NCBI GenBank assembly: GCA_963725185.1
Contig: CAVRXO010000006.1
Span: 2,170,001 to 2,234,000 of the forward strand
Direction: 5' to 3'
Source of the DNA: VAZQ01 sp963725185
GTDB lineage: Bacteria > Pseudomonadota > Alphaproteobacteria > Rhizobiales > Xanthobacteraceae
Length of the DNA: 64,000 bases
The translations under genes and the position numbers were made by a program. Below are positions 53,862 through 62,337 of the stretch, in pieces (the stretch's first letter is position 1; every line of letters starts with the position of its first letter). The notes below the pieces were generated by a model that saw only the letters and a list, made by a program, of their open reading frames with translations, was not told the origin of the DNA and searched no databases.

Positions 53862-54722
53862 TCAGGTCATTGCCGGATCACTACCGGGCCACCGTCCTCT
53901 CTCTATCGGTTCTCCCGACAGCGCAATCGCATTGACGTGGCGCCCATAGTCGGGCTCGCCGCGATGGGTCGAGCCGCGATAGCTGAAGAATTCCGCCGGC
54001 TCCCCATAGGTGCAGCGGCCGACATCCTCGATCTGCGCGACACCGCAGACCCGCAGCCGAGCCGCGATGTAGCCGGCCAGATCGAACAGGGCGTGGTCGG
54101 CCCGCGCCGACCCTTTGAAGAAACGCTCGTTGGCGGCGTCCGCGGTCGTGAACCGGGCCACGAATTCCGGACCGACCTCATAGTTGGGCTGGCGGATCAT
54201 CGGGCCCAGCGCCGCCACCACGCGGTTGCGATCGGCGCCGCAGCGTTCGAGCGCCTCGACCGTGGCCTCCAGCACTCCATGAAACGCGCCGCGCCAACCG
54301 GCATGCGCCGCCCCGATGACACCCGCCGCGGCGTCCGCGAACAGGACCGGCCCGCAATCCGCGGTGGTCACCCCGATGGCCAATCCGCGCGCGCGGGTCA
54401 CGATCGCATCGGCGCGCGGGCGAGCGTCGGGGCTCCAAGGCACGTCGACCGTGACCACGTCCGCCGAATGGGTCTGGTAGGCGGTGAGCAGCCGTTGCGG
54501 CCGCACCGCCAGCGCCGCCGCCATGCGGGCGCGGTTCTCGCCCACCCTGACGGGGTCGTCGCGCGAGCCGATGCCGCCATTGAGGCGCGCGTAGATTCCC
54601 TCGCGAGACCCCGCCGGTGCGGGTGAAGAAGCCGTGACGGATGCCGGTCAGGCCGGCAAGCCTGCGGCCTGCACCATGCCGGGGGCATTCGTCGAATTCG
54701 CCTCATCGAATTCAAAATTCAT
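53862..54722 (-). pseudogene. pgeF: Peptidoglycan editing factor PgeF (YfiH), two compensating indels near the N-terminus
   Basis: The main frame (53862-54545 and a little upstream) carries the laccase-domain signature: TAYQTHSADVVTVD, TTADCGPVLFAD and GAAHAGWRGAFHG with the Zn/Cu-binding His-Cys-His, and NYEVGPEFVARF. PgeF removes misincorporated residues from peptidoglycan precursors. The N-terminus can be restored as MNFEFDEANSTNAPGMVQA, then GLTGIRHGFFTRTGGVS and GIYARLNGGIGSRDDPV, by adding a base near 54653 and removing one near 54604. ATG 54722 lies five bases after the midA stop. The two changes cancel, so most of the protein stays in frame. Confidence 0.85.
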
Positions 54723-54727
54723 GGAGC

Positions 54728-55828
54728 TCAGAGCTCGAAGCCGGGCAGCGGCCCGAGCTTGGGATGGCCGAACCCCATGACCTTGAACAGCTGTCCCATG
54801 TTGCGCCCGCCGGTGCCGGTGAGGCGCGAGAGTGCACGCTCGATCTCCATCACCTTGCTGGGCGGCGCGGTGTTTTTCAGTGCGACCGCACGCGACTCGA
54901 TGCCGAGCCGGCGCAGGAATTCGCCCTGGTCGACCGGCCCGAAGGCGCGCCCCCCCATGCTTTCGGCCGCCTCGGCGAGGGCCTGGAAATCCACATGGGC
55001 GGTCAGATCGACCAGGCCGGGCGCCAGCAGCGGATCGGCATATTGGTGCTTGCCGACGGCCTGCAGCGTCTCGCCGGGGGCGCTCTTGGCATGCCCATAA
55101 TCGACCACCAAGGCGGCGCCCTCCGAGCGCCGCACCCGACGCCCGAGCTCGAGCGCGGTCTGGTCGGCGCGCCATTCGAAGATTTCGCCGATCTGTGCCC
55201 GCATCCCCCGCGGCAACAGCTGCTCGAACAGCGGAATCGGATCCCTGGCGATGCTGAATCGGAGCTTGTCGCTTTCGTCGATCTTGATGACGCGCTCGTG
55301 CCAGCCGTCGGCGCACATCACGGCCTGGTGGACCGGCAGCGAGTCGAAGAATTCATTGGCCAGGATGATGGTCGGCCCTTCCGGCACCTCCTCCAGCGTC
55401 TTGTGCCAGCTGAACGGTACGCCCACGCCGCCGAGGAAGTCGCGCTGGCGCTTCTCCAAGAGCGGGCTGACCTCGACGAAGTGGACCGCGACGGCAGCGC
55501 GGAACTCCGGCATGACATGCGCCGCGCGCAGCGCGTCCTGCATCATGCTGCCGCGGCCGGGACCAAGCTCCACCAGGAGGATCGACCGCGGCGAGCCCAT
55601 CTGGCGCCAGACCGAACCCGCCCACAGGCCGATGAGCTCGCCGAACATCTGGCTGATCTCGGGTGCGGTGGTGAAGTCGCCGCCGGCCCCGAACGGATCG
55701 TTGGTCACGTAGTAGCCAAGCGCCGAATGGGTGAGGCACAGGGTCATGTACTGCATGACCGGCATCGGGCCCGCGATCGCGATGCGCCGGCGAATCTCGG
55801 TTTCCAGCGGGGGAAATTTGTCCGTCAT
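54728..55828 (-). CDS. SAM-dependent methyltransferase, MidA/NDUFAF7 family
   Basis: 366 residues from ATG 55828, which overlaps the lgt stop as ATGA. The family pattern is clear: PMPVMQYMTLCLTHSALGYYV, GGDFTTAPEISQMFGELIGLW, the SAM-binding LLVELGPGRGSMMQDALRA, and NEFFDSLPVHQ. Mitochondrial NDUFAF7 dimethylates an Arg of a complex I subunit; the bacterial role is likely protein arginine methylation but is unproven. Middle gene of the lgt-midA-pgeF cluster. Confidence 0.94.
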   Translation of the reverse strand: MTDKFPPLETEIRRRIAIAGPMPVMQYMTLCLTHSALGYYVTNDPFGAGGDFTTAPEISQMFGELIGLWAGSVWRQMGSPRSILLVELGPGRGSMMQDALRAAHVMPEFRAAVAVHFVEVSPLLEKRQRDFLGGVGVPFSWHKTLEEVPEGPTIILANEFFDSLPVHQAVMCADGWHERVIKIDESDKLRFSIARDPIPLFEQLLPRGMRAQIGEIFEWRADQTALELGRRVRRSEGAALVVDYGHAKSAPGETLQAVGKHQYADPLLAPGLVDLTAHVDFQALAEAAESMGGRAFGPVDQGEFLRRLGIESRAVALKNTAPPSKVMEIERALSRLTGTGGRNMGQLFKVMGFGHPKLGPLPGFEL

Positions 55829-56652
55829 ACCGTCGAATTTACCGGCTGGCGCCGCCGCGCCGCCACGATGAAGGCAATGCCGACCAGCATCAGGGGCACC
55901 GACAGCAGCATCCCCATGGTAAGGCCCTGCCAGAGAAATCCAAGCTGCACATCGGGCTCGCGGAACAGCTCGCAGAACACGCGGATGATCCCGTAGCCGA
56001 GCGCGAACGCGCCGATGATGGTCCCCGGCCGCTTCAGCGCGCCGGCTCGCACCAGGACGAACAGAACCGCAAACAGCACAAGGCCCTCGAGGCCGGCCTC
56101 GTAGAGCTGGCTCGGATGGCGGGGAAGCGGGCCGCCGTTGGGGAACACCATGGCCCAAGGAACGTCGCTCGGGCGCCCCCACAGCTCGCCATTGATGAAA
56201 TTGGCGATGCGGCCGAGAAACAGCCCGATCGGGCCGGCCGCGCAGGTCACGTCGCCGAGCGACAGGAAGGGCAGGCCGCGACTGCGTGCGAACAGAATGA
56301 CCGCGAGCACGCAGCCGATGAAGCCGCCGTGAAACGACATGCCGCCCTTCCACAGCTGCACGATCTCGGTCGGGTGGGCGGCGAAATACGGCGCATTGTA
56401 GAACAGCACATAGCCGATGCGTCCGCCCAGGATGATGCCGAGCGTTACCCAGAGGACGAAATCGTCGAAATCCAGCACCGTCATCGGGGCCGGGCCGCCC
56501 CAATAGGTCTCGTTGTGGATGATGCGGCGCGCATAAAGCCAGCCCGCCAGGATGCCCACGATATAGGCGAGCGCGTACCAGCGAATGGCGAGCGGCCCGA
56601 AGCGCACCAGCACCGGGTCAAAGGCGGGGAAGGGGATGACGAACAGGGGCAT
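55825..56652 (-). CDS. lgt: Phosphatidylglycerol--prolipoprotein diacylglyceryl transferase
   Basis: 275 residues with about seven TM helices. The Lgt signature GRIANFINGELWGRPSDVPW is near residue 147, and the essential His region SFHGGFIGCVLAV near residue 107. It transfers diacylglycerol from phosphatidylglycerol (made through PgsA at 37.6 kb) to the lipobox Cys, before LspA cleavage. It is translationally coupled to the midA methyltransferase gene and diverges from ubiK. Confidence 0.96.
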   Translation of the reverse strand: MPLFVIPFPAFDPVLVRFGPLAIRWYALAYIVGILAGWLYARRIIHNETYWGGPAPMTVLDFDDFVLWVTLGIILGGRIGYVLFYNAPYFAAHPTEIVQLWKGGMSFHGGFIGCVLAVILFARSRGLPFLSLGDVTCAAGPIGLFLGRIANFINGELWGRPSDVPWAMVFPNGGPLPRHPSQLYEAGLEGLVLFAVLFVLVRAGALKRPGTIIGAFALGYGIIRVFCELFREPDVQLGFLWQGLTMGMLLSVPLMLVGIAFIVAARRRQPVNSTV

Positions 56653-56861
56653 GAGGTGATTTGGCCTAGCCGGTCATGCCGGTATGGCGGTTGCGAAGTC
56701 AAGGCGCGGTCGCGCCGCAGCGGGCCGGGCGCGGCTCATGGCACCTCATTGCGGCGGAATAGGGCACCCCTCCGGCCTCGGTCGTTTCTCTCAGGCGCCC
56801 GCACGGGCCTTGCGGGCCGGCGCCGCGATCGCCATTGTTTGGTGACCCTGGAGGCCATGGG

Positions 56862-57134
56862 ATGACCCAGACCAGCAACCGGTTCTTCGACGAGATCGCG
56901 CGGCTGATGAACGATGCCGCCGGGGTCGCGCAAGGTGTCCGCCGCGAGGTCGAGACGCTGTTCCGGGCCCAGGCCGAGCGCTGGTTGCAGGATCTCGATC
57001 TGGTCAAACGGGAGGAGTTCGAAGCCGTCAAGGAGATGGCGCGGCTCGCCCGCGAGGAAAACGAGGCCCTGCGGGCCCGCATGGCTGCGCTCGAGGCCAA
57101 GCTCGGGCAGGCCACGCCGCCGCCAGGGGCGTAA
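56862..57134 (+). CDS. ubiK: Ubiquinone biosynthesis accessory factor UbiK (BMFP/YqiC family)
   Basis: 90 residues from ATG 56862, with GGAGG seven bases upstream. The BMFP fold shows as an amphipathic N-terminal helix RFFDEIARLMNDAAGVAQG and a C-terminal trimeric coiled coil REEFEAVKEMARLAREENEALRARMAALEAKL. UbiK assists the UbiJ/COQ9-type lipid-binding factor in aerobic ubiquinone synthesis; older work described membrane-fusogenic activity. A short Pro tail follows. Confidence 0.9.
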   Translation: MTQTSNRFFDEIARLMNDAAGVAQGVRREVETLFRAQAERWLQDLDLVKREEFEAVKEMARLAREENEALRARMAALEAKLGQATPPPGA

Positions 57135-57139
57135 GCCCG

Positions 57140-57325
57140 TAGCCCGGATGGAGGCGCGAAGCGCCGCAATCCGGGGACCGCCGATCCCGCATTCCGCTCA
57201 CGCTTCATGACGTGTGAAGGCCAGCCACATCCGCTCATTCCCGCGGACGCGGGAAACCAGACTTTGCCAAATTGCATGGACTTTCAAAGGGGCAAAGGCT
57301 AGGTCCCCGCGTCCGCGGGGACGAG
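57140..57325. repeat. Two dispersed intergenic repeats between ubiK and rplY
   Basis: 57140-57178 holds GTAGCCCGGATGGAGGCGCG...GCAATCCGGGG, a palindromic unit of the CCCGGAT...ATCCGGG type. From about 57238 to 57322 a second inverted pair, TTCCCGCGGACGCGGGAA and GTCCCCGCGTCCGCGGGGAC, encloses about 50 bases. The rest of the 446-base gap (57326-57580) has no recognised gene; the rplY leader and promoter must be in its last part. Confidence 0.7.
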
Positions 57326-57580
57326 CGGGTGGAGAAACTCGTCATTCATCAGTTTTCTTCGCAGGCGCTTCATGCGGGCTACAAAGGTACATCCGCGCCG
57401 TCGCGCGGTTTCCTTGTCAATTCAGCGGCGCCCCGTTATAAGCCGGCGCAATCGCGGCCCCGCATGCGGCAGGCCGCCCCGAATGGCCGCAGGAGCGGCC
57501 TTTTCCATGGCAGCAGACGCGCAGCCAGGCATGTGCTGCGAGGAGCGCCGAGAGGATACGAGTTTTAAAGGATACGAGTC

Positions 57581-58321
57581 ATGGCGACTGTCAGAGAGAT
57601 GAAGGCGACGGCGCGTCCGCGTGCCGGCAAGGGTGCGGCGCGGACCGAGCGGCGTGCCGGCCGCGTGCCGGGCGTCATCTATGGCGACAACAAACCTCCG
57701 CTGACCATCTCGATCGAGCATGAGGAGCTGCGCCGGCGCATCTATGCGGGGCACTTCCTCACCACGATCTACGAGCTCGACATCGACGGCACCAAGCATC
57801 GGGTCATTCCGCGCGATTTCCAGCTCGATCCGGTGAAGGACCTCCCGGTGCACGTGGATTTCCTGCGGCTCGGCGTTGGCGCCCAGATCCGGGTGCGGAT
57901 TCCGGTCCACGTGCTCAATGCGGAAAAATCGCCGGGCGTGAAGCGCGGCGGCGCCGTCAATCTCGTCACCCACACGGTCGAGGTGCTTTGCCCGGCCGAT
58001 GCCATACCGGAATTGATCGACGTCGATATCAGCGAGCTTGAGATCAATTATTCGAAGCACCTGAACGAGATCGCGCTGCCCCCGCAGCTGCGCGTGATCG
58101 GCCGCGCGGATCAGACGCTGGTCACGATCGTGCCGCCGTCGGGCTATGCGGAAGAGCTCAAGGCGGCGGCCGAGGCGGCGGCGGCCGCGGCTGCGGCTGC
58201 GGCGGCGGCGACCGCAGCCGGCACGGCTCCCGGCGAAGCCGGCGCTCCTGGTGCGGCTCCGGGCGCCGCGCCCGCGGCCGGCGCCGCGGCAGCGGAGAAG
58301 AAGCCTGCGGACAAGAAGTAG
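57581..58321 (+). CDS. rplY: 50S ribosomal protein L25/general stress protein Ctc
   Basis: 246 residues. The N-terminal 5S rRNA-binding domain (RPRAGKGAARTERRAGRVPGVIYG) and the beta-rich TL5/Ctc C-domain (VHVDFLRLGVGAQIRVRIPV, VEVLCPADAIPELIDVDISELE) are complete. The C-terminal about 55 residues are an Ala-rich low-complexity tail (long Ala run, then GAPGAAPGAAP and KKPADKK), longer than in most homologues. AAAGGA precedes the ATG. Followed by pth 114 bases downstream, the widespread rplY-pth-ychF order. Confidence 0.95.
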   Translation: MATVREMKATARPRAGKGAARTERRAGRVPGVIYGDNKPPLTISIEHEELRRRIYAGHFLTTIYELDIDGTKHRVIPRDFQLDPVKDLPVHVDFLRLGVGAQIRVRIPVHVLNAEKSPGVKRGGAVNLVTHTVEVLCPADAIPELIDVDISELEINYSKHLNEIALPPQLRVIGRADQTLVTIVPPSGYAEELKAAAEAAAAAAAAAAAATAAGTAPGEAGAPGAAPGAAPAAGAAAAEKKPADKK

Positions 58322-58388
58322 CCGCGACCGCAACGGTGTGCGCCGCAGGGTTCGCCCCGCCGGCGCGGCTTCCATCATCAGTGCCCGA

Positions 58389-58423
58389 TCATCCTTGCTG
58401 CGGCTTCGCCGCCGCCAGGATGA
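58389..58423. repeat. Small hairpin repeat between rplY and pth (TCATCCT...AGGATGA)
   Basis: TCATCCT (58389-58395) pairs with AGGATGA (58417-58423), with an inner GCGGCTTCGCCGC stem-loop. It resembles the TCATCCTGAGG-type palindromes common in Bradyrhizobium relatives. It could attenuate transcription between rplY and pth; there is no T-run. Confidence 0.55.
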
Positions 58424-58435
58424 CGGAGAAAGTCC

Positions 58436-59044
58436 ATGCTGCTCATCGTGGGGCTCGGCAATCCCGGTTCCGGCTACGCCGGCAACCGTCACAATATCGG
58501 TTTCATGGCGGTCGACGCGATCGCGAAACGCCACGGCATCGGCCCCTGGCGGCGTCGTTTCCAGGGCGTGGCGACGGAGGGGCCGCTCGCCGGCGCGCGT
58601 GTCCTGTTGCTGCTGCCCGGCACCTATATGAATGAATTGGGGCGGGCGGTCGCGGAGGCGGCGAATTTCTATAAGCTCGGCGTGCCCGACATCGTGGTGC
58701 TTCACGACGAGATCGATCTTGCGCCCGGCAAGGTCCGGGTGAAGACCGGCGGCGGCAACGCCGGCCATAACGGGCTGCGGTCGATCTCCTCTCATATCGG
58801 CAACGACTACCGCCGCGTGCGCATCGGGGTCGGTCATCCGGGTGCCAAGGAGCTGGTGCATGGCTATGTGCTGAACGACTTCGCCAAGAGCGAGCGGGCG
58901 TGGGTCGAGGCGCTGTGCGATGTCATGGCCGACAATGCCGGGCTCCTGGCCAAAGGCGAGGACGCGAGCTTCCAGAACAAGGTGCATCTGGCCATGCAGG
59001 CCAAAGGTTTCCTCGATCCAAAGACCGGCGCGTCGGAGGACTGA
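58436..59044 (+). CDS. pth: Peptidyl-tRNA hydrolase
   Basis: 202 residues. The family signature GLGNPGSGYAGNRHNIGFMAVD contains the catalytic His near residue 22. Asp in VLHDEIDLAPGKVRVK and the GGGNAGHNGLRSI segment near residue 112 complete the active site. Pth recycles peptidyl-tRNA released prematurely from ribosomes. CGGAG lies about nine bases before the ATG. Part of rplY-pth-ychF; the window also encodes ArfB, a second peptidyl-tRNA hydrolase acting on stalled ribosomes. Confidence 0.97.
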   Translation: MLLIVGLGNPGSGYAGNRHNIGFMAVDAIAKRHGIGPWRRRFQGVATEGPLAGARVLLLLPGTYMNELGRAVAEAANFYKLGVPDIVVLHDEIDLAPGKVRVKTGGGNAGHNGLRSISSHIGNDYRRVRIGVGHPGAKELVHGYVLNDFAKSERAWVEALCDVMADNAGLLAKGEDASFQNKVHLAMQAKGFLDPKTGASED

Positions 59045-59066
59045 GCGGACCTACAAACAACATCTT

Positions 59067-59200
59067 GTCCCGGCCATGGCGCGTTGAAGACGCGCGTAAA
59101 CGCGCTAACGAGCCGGGACCGTTACGGGCTCTGAGGTTGGTACGGTCCCGGGTCAAGCCCGGGACAAGGTTTGGTACGGTCCCGGATCAGCCCGGGACAG
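59067..59200. repeat. Dispersed palindromic repeat (TCCCGGC...GCCGGGA family), copy 3
   Basis: The longest copy: TCCCGGCCATGGCGCGTTGAAG...GAGCCGGGA with the inner GCGCGT/ACGCGC stem, then GTCCCGGGTCAAGCCCGGGAC, then a further repeat of the last hairpin, GTCCCGGATCAGCCCGGGAC. It ends about 25 bases before the ychF ATG, so a long hairpin array forms the ychF leader. Confidence 0.85.
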
Positions 59201-59224
59201 GTGAGCTTCAACACGGGCAGCTTC

Positions 59225-60331
59225 ATGGGATTCAAATGTGGCATCGTCGGCCTGCCGAATGTGGGCAAGTCGACGCTCTTCAACGCGCTGATCCAGACGG
59301 CGGCGGCGCAGGCCGCGAACTATCCGTTCTGCACCATCGAGCCCAATGTGGGCGAGGTGGCGGTGCCGGATCCGCGGCTCGACAAGCTCGCGGCGCTTGC
59401 CAAGTCGGCCACCATCGTGCCGACGCGGCTGGCCTTCGTGGACATTGCCGGCCTGGTGCGCGGTGCCTCCAAGGGAGAAGGCCTCGGCAACCAGTTCCTC
59501 GGCCATATCCGCGAGGTCGACGCCATCGTGCATGTGGTGCGCTGCTTCGAGGACCCCGACGTCACCCATGTGGAGAACCGAATCGATCCGCCGGCGGACA
59601 TCGAGACCATCGAGACCGAGCTGATGCTGGCCGACCTCGATAGCCTGGAGCGGCGCGTGGATGCGCTGGAGAAGAAGGCCAAGGGCAGCGACAAGGAGGC
59701 CGCCGAGGCCAAGGAGTCGCTCGCGCTGGTCAATCGTGCGCTCGCTTTGCTGCGCGCCGGCTCGCCCGCCCGATTGATCGAGCGCAAGCCGGAGGAAGAG
59801 AAGGCCTTTCACGCCTTGGGCCTGCTGACCTCCATGCCGGTGCTCTATGTGTGCAATGTCGAGGAAGCGGCCGCCGCCACCGGCAACGCCTTTTCGCGCC
59901 AGGTCGAGGCGCGCGCGCAGGCGGAAGGAGCCGGCTGCATCGTCATCTCGGCCAAGATCGAATCCGAGATCGCGGTGCTGCCGCGCGAGGAGCGCGCGGA
60001 ATTTCTGGCCGCGATCGGGCTGGCGGAGACCGGCCTCGATCGCTTGATCCGGGCCGGCTATGCGCTCCTACACTTGGTCACCTTCTTCACCGCCGGACCC
60101 AAGGAGACGCGGGCCTGGACGGTGGCGCGCGGCACCCGCGCCCCGCAGGCCGCGGGCGTCATCCACACCGATTTCGAGCGCGGCTTCATCCGCTCCGAAA
60201 CCATCGCCTATGACGATTATGTGACGCTGGGCGGAGAAGCCGGCGCGCGCGATGCCGGCAAGCTCAGGCTGGAAGGCAAGGACTACGTGGTCGCCGACGG
60301 CGACGTGGTGCATTTCCGCTTTGCGCTGTAA
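59225..60331 (+). CDS. ychF: Redox-regulated/ribosome-binding ATPase YchF (OLA1 family)
   Basis: 368 residues from ATG 59225. The P-loop GIVGLPNVGKSTLFNAL is followed by NYPFCTIEPNVG (G2), DIAGLVRGASKGEGLGNQFL (G3) and NVEEAA in place of the GTP-specific NKxD, explaining ATP preference. A coiled-coil arm (about 128-178) and a C-terminal TGS domain (LHLVTFFTAGPKETRAWTV, ERGFIRSETI, VVADGDVVHFRF) complete the protein. It binds ribosomes and catalase in other bacteria. Confidence 0.96.
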   Translation: MGFKCGIVGLPNVGKSTLFNALIQTAAAQAANYPFCTIEPNVGEVAVPDPRLDKLAALAKSATIVPTRLAFVDIAGLVRGASKGEGLGNQFLGHIREVDAIVHVVRCFEDPDVTHVENRIDPPADIETIETELMLADLDSLERRVDALEKKAKGSDKEAAEAKESLALVNRALALLRAGSPARLIERKPEEEKAFHALGLLTSMPVLYVCNVEEAAAATGNAFSRQVEARAQAEGAGCIVISAKIESEIAVLPREERAEFLAAIGLAETGLDRLIRAGYALLHLVTFFTAGPKETRAWTVARGTRAPQAAGVIHTDFERGFIRSETIAYDDYVTLGGEAGARDAGKLRLEGKDYVVADGDVVHFRFAL

Positions 60332-60427
60332 GTGGCAGGGGACAGTAATCAGGATCAGAAGTCAACGCTGTGAACCCCTGCGCTCTCTGATTACTGATTA
60401 CCGATTACTGACCACTGTCCCCTGACA
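60332..60427. repeat. Inverted repeat with tandem GATTACT units after ychF
   Basis: GTGGCAGGGGACAGTAATCAG at the left pairs with the right part, which holds CTGATTAC, TGATTACC, GATTACTG and finally CACTGTCCCCTGACAC. The right arm has about three degenerate copies of a 7-8-base unit, the same architecture as the GAGTAGC hairpins but with a different core. It lies between the convergent ychF and the DUF4282 gene and may serve as a terminator for both. Confidence 0.75.
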
Positions 60428-60430
60428 CCC

Positions 60431-60722
60431 TCACATCTGCCCGCGGTTGCGGATCGTGCCGAGATGCTCGTTGATGCGGAACGTGATCAGCACGAATTCC
60501 GACAGGATGCGCACGAAGATCACGCCAGTCAGCATCCCGAGCACGCTGGCGATGACCACGAACAGTCCGCTCAACGGCTGCAGCATCATCACCGCCAGTC
60601 CCGGACAGAATCCCCGACAGGCCGGAGACCACCAAGATGATGACCGCGAGAAGATAGAACACCTTGATGATCGAAGGGGTGATGAAGCGTTCCCACTGGA
60701 AGAGGTCGCGCAAATCGAACAT
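60431..60722 (-). pseudogene. DUF4282 membrane protein, frameshifted by one base
   Basis: The first frame from ATG 60722 gives MFDLRDLFQWERFITPSIIK and TM1 VFYLLAVIILVVSGLSGI; the next frame continues LAVMMLQPLSGLFVVIASVL as TM2, then GVIFVRILSEFVLITFRINE, typical of DUF4282 proteins. One extra base near 60598-60603 separates them. The intact product would be about 96 residues with two TM helices, function unknown. Confidence 0.78.
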
Positions 60723-61062
60723 GTGTCCTCACTCTCCTCGGCTCCCAGCAATGCCGACCCGAAGGGCCCGCGTGGACGCGCTGCCCTACGCCGTCAATTC
60801 GCGCCGCCGGCGGAGACTGCCCTGTCGGCTTCTAGCGGTCAATCGATCGCCGCGCGGCGGCGACGAAGGCCGAAAGCGCTTCAGGAAAAAGTCTGTCCGG
60901 TGCATCAAGGACGGCGAATCACTTACCTGATCATAACCATAACCATCCCCCATCACATTGCCGTAACCATGTGCGGGCTGCGCAACCGATTGCAGCTCCG
61001 GGCATTAACAATCCGGGAGGGAGTCGCGCGCTAGCCTTGAACGCGGTTTCGAGGAGATGACG
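60723..61062. other. Divergent intergenic region without recognised gene
   Basis: About 340 bases between the DUF4282 start (minus) and the next plus-strand gene. It contains a short iterated stretch ATCATAACCATAACCATCCC near 60935 and an AT-richer part near 60900-60960, where promoters may lie. No gene or RNA structure was recognised. Confidence 0.35.
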
Positions 61063-61542
61063 ATGCGCCCCCTGATGGTGCGACCGCTCTTCGTTCGGGC
61101 AGCTGCGGTCGGGATTGCTGGACTGTGCTTGGCGGCAGGTTTGCTCGGCCTCGGCCGGATCGCGCCGCGCACCGATTTGGTGGCGGCTGCGGAGCGGAAC
61201 TGGGGAGACCTCACCGGCAGCATCGGCAGCGGGACGATCGGCACCGGCAGCCTTGCCCGCAGCGCACGCGACCTGCCGCTGACCGACGAGCAGCGCGGCC
61301 ACATCTTCGACGGCATCATGAAGCTGCACGGTGCGCCGGAGGCCAAACTGCCGGCGCCGGCCGCTGCCGGCGCGGTGCCCAGCTCGGTTCCGCTGCAGGA
61401 ATTGCCGGCCAGCGTCACGCGCGAGATCCCGCTCGTGCAGGGCTACAAATTCGTCAAGCTCGACGACCGGATATTGCTGGTCAGCCCGGTCGACCGATCG
61501 GTGGTCGCCGAGATGCCGCGCTATCGGATCATGCTGGACTAA
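61063..61542 (+). CDS. Exported hypothetical protein (DUF1236-like ending)
   Basis: 159 residues from ATG 61063, with GAGGAG six bases upstream; ATG 61057 would be too close. A hydrophobic N-terminal segment (AAAVGIAGLCLAAGLLGLG) acts as signal or anchor. A Gly/Ser-rich linker precedes LTDEQRGHIFDGIMKLHG, and the C-terminus LVQGYKFVKLDDRILLVSPVDRSVVAEM resembles DUF1236/RcnB-like periplasmic domains in which an LTxEQRxxI helix precedes a small beta domain. Function unknown. Confidence 0.72.
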   Translation: MRPLMVRPLFVRAAAVGIAGLCLAAGLLGLGRIAPRTDLVAAAERNWGDLTGSIGSGTIGTGSLARSARDLPLTDEQRGHIFDGIMKLHGAPEAKLPAPAAAGAVPSSVPLQELPASVTREIPLVQGYKFVKLDDRILLVSPVDRSVVAEMPRYRIMLD

Positions 61543-61623
61543 GACGCTGGACTAAAACGCGCCGATCCGGATGCGTTCATTTCGACACCGGTCATTTCGA
61601 TCCCGCTCATTCAAATACAAAAT

Positions 61624-61674
61624 GTAGGAGCGGCCTTGTGAGCACCCGGGGGCGCCCACGAGCGGCGCCCCTAC
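61624..61674. repeat. Imperfect inverted repeat (GTAGGAGCGG...GCGCCCCTAC)
   Basis: GTAGGAGCGGCCTTGTG (61624-61640) is imperfectly complementary to CACGAGCGGCGCCCCTAC (61657-61674), with a GGGGGCGCC core between. Located between two convergent genes; resembles GTAGGGGCGCC-type palindromes found in many high-GC genomes. Confidence 0.6.
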
Positions 61675-61705
61675 GCGACCAGATCCGCGCGTCATCCGCG
61701 TTCCG

Positions 61706-62083
61706 TCATCCGCTGCGCGCCCGCGAGGACGCCTCGTTTTTCCATTTGGCCAGACTTTCACTGATGATCTTGGTCGATTGCATCGCCGACTGGCTCAAAT
61801 GGGCATATTCGGTGATCTCGCGCTGCACCCGCGCACCTTCGTTTTGCAGCATTTCGCGCAGCGTCTGCAGCTCCGACGTCAATCTGTCGATCTCCTGCAC
61901 CGAGGAGCCGGCCACCCGCTGCAGCAGCGTGCCGATATTGTTGGCGACTGCTTCACTCTCGGCTTCCGGCGTCCGCCGCAGCGTGGCGACGTCCCGGCGA
62001 ACAAATTCGCGAATTTCTCCTTCCACCGCACTCTCCGTCGACTTCTCCAGTTCGGCAGGCTCTCTTGCTTTGATCAATGTCAT
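61706..62083 (-). CDS. Small coiled-coil protein of unknown function
   Basis: 125 residues from ATG 62083, which has GGGGTG upstream; GTG 62092 is an alternative. The sequence is helical and charged, with heptads through GTLLQRVAGSSVQEIDRLTS and LQTLREMLQNEGARVQREI, and no hydrophobic segment, so it is probably a soluble coiled-coil protein. It ends SESLAKWKNEASSRARSG. I recognise no family, though such short proteins are widespread in Bradyrhizobium relatives. Confidence 0.65.
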   Translation of the reverse strand: MTLIKAREPAELEKSTESAVEGEIREFVRRDVATLRRTPEAESEAVANNIGTLLQRVAGSSVQEIDRLTSELQTLREMLQNEGARVQREITEYAHLSQSAMQSTKIISESLAKWKNEASSRARSG

Positions 62084-62235
62084 TGCGATCACCCCGTTCT
62101 AGCGCCGCGGCGCAGATCCACGATTGCGATTGCGACACGCGAATGTGACCGCTTCGCGGCCATCTCGCCGCGCTCCACCGATTGGCGCAATAGTTGTTGG
62201 TATTTTGGTGCGTCCGCCTTATGCGGATACCGTCG

Positions 62236-62336
62236 CTGGCGAATAGGGAGTAGCGAGTAGGGAGTAGCGTAGCGTCTCTGCCGAGCGGGAAGCTTCCGCT
62301 TCCCTATTCCCTAATTCGCTATTCGCCACTCGCTCT
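62236..62336. repeat. Heptamer-repeat hairpin element next to the Pro-rich secreted protein
   Basis: The left arm, GGCGAATAGGGAGTAGCGAG and onward to about 62270, is made of GCGAATA, GGGAGTA, GCGAGTA, GGGAGTA units. The right arm, about 62297-62336, has TTCCCTA, TTCCCTAA, TTCGCTA, TTCGCCA and CTCGCTC. A loop of about 25 bases contains its own GGAAGCTTCC palindrome. Fourth GAGTAGC-family copy in the window; its right end abuts the stop codon of the gene at 62338. Confidence 0.83.
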
Positions 62337-62337
62337 C

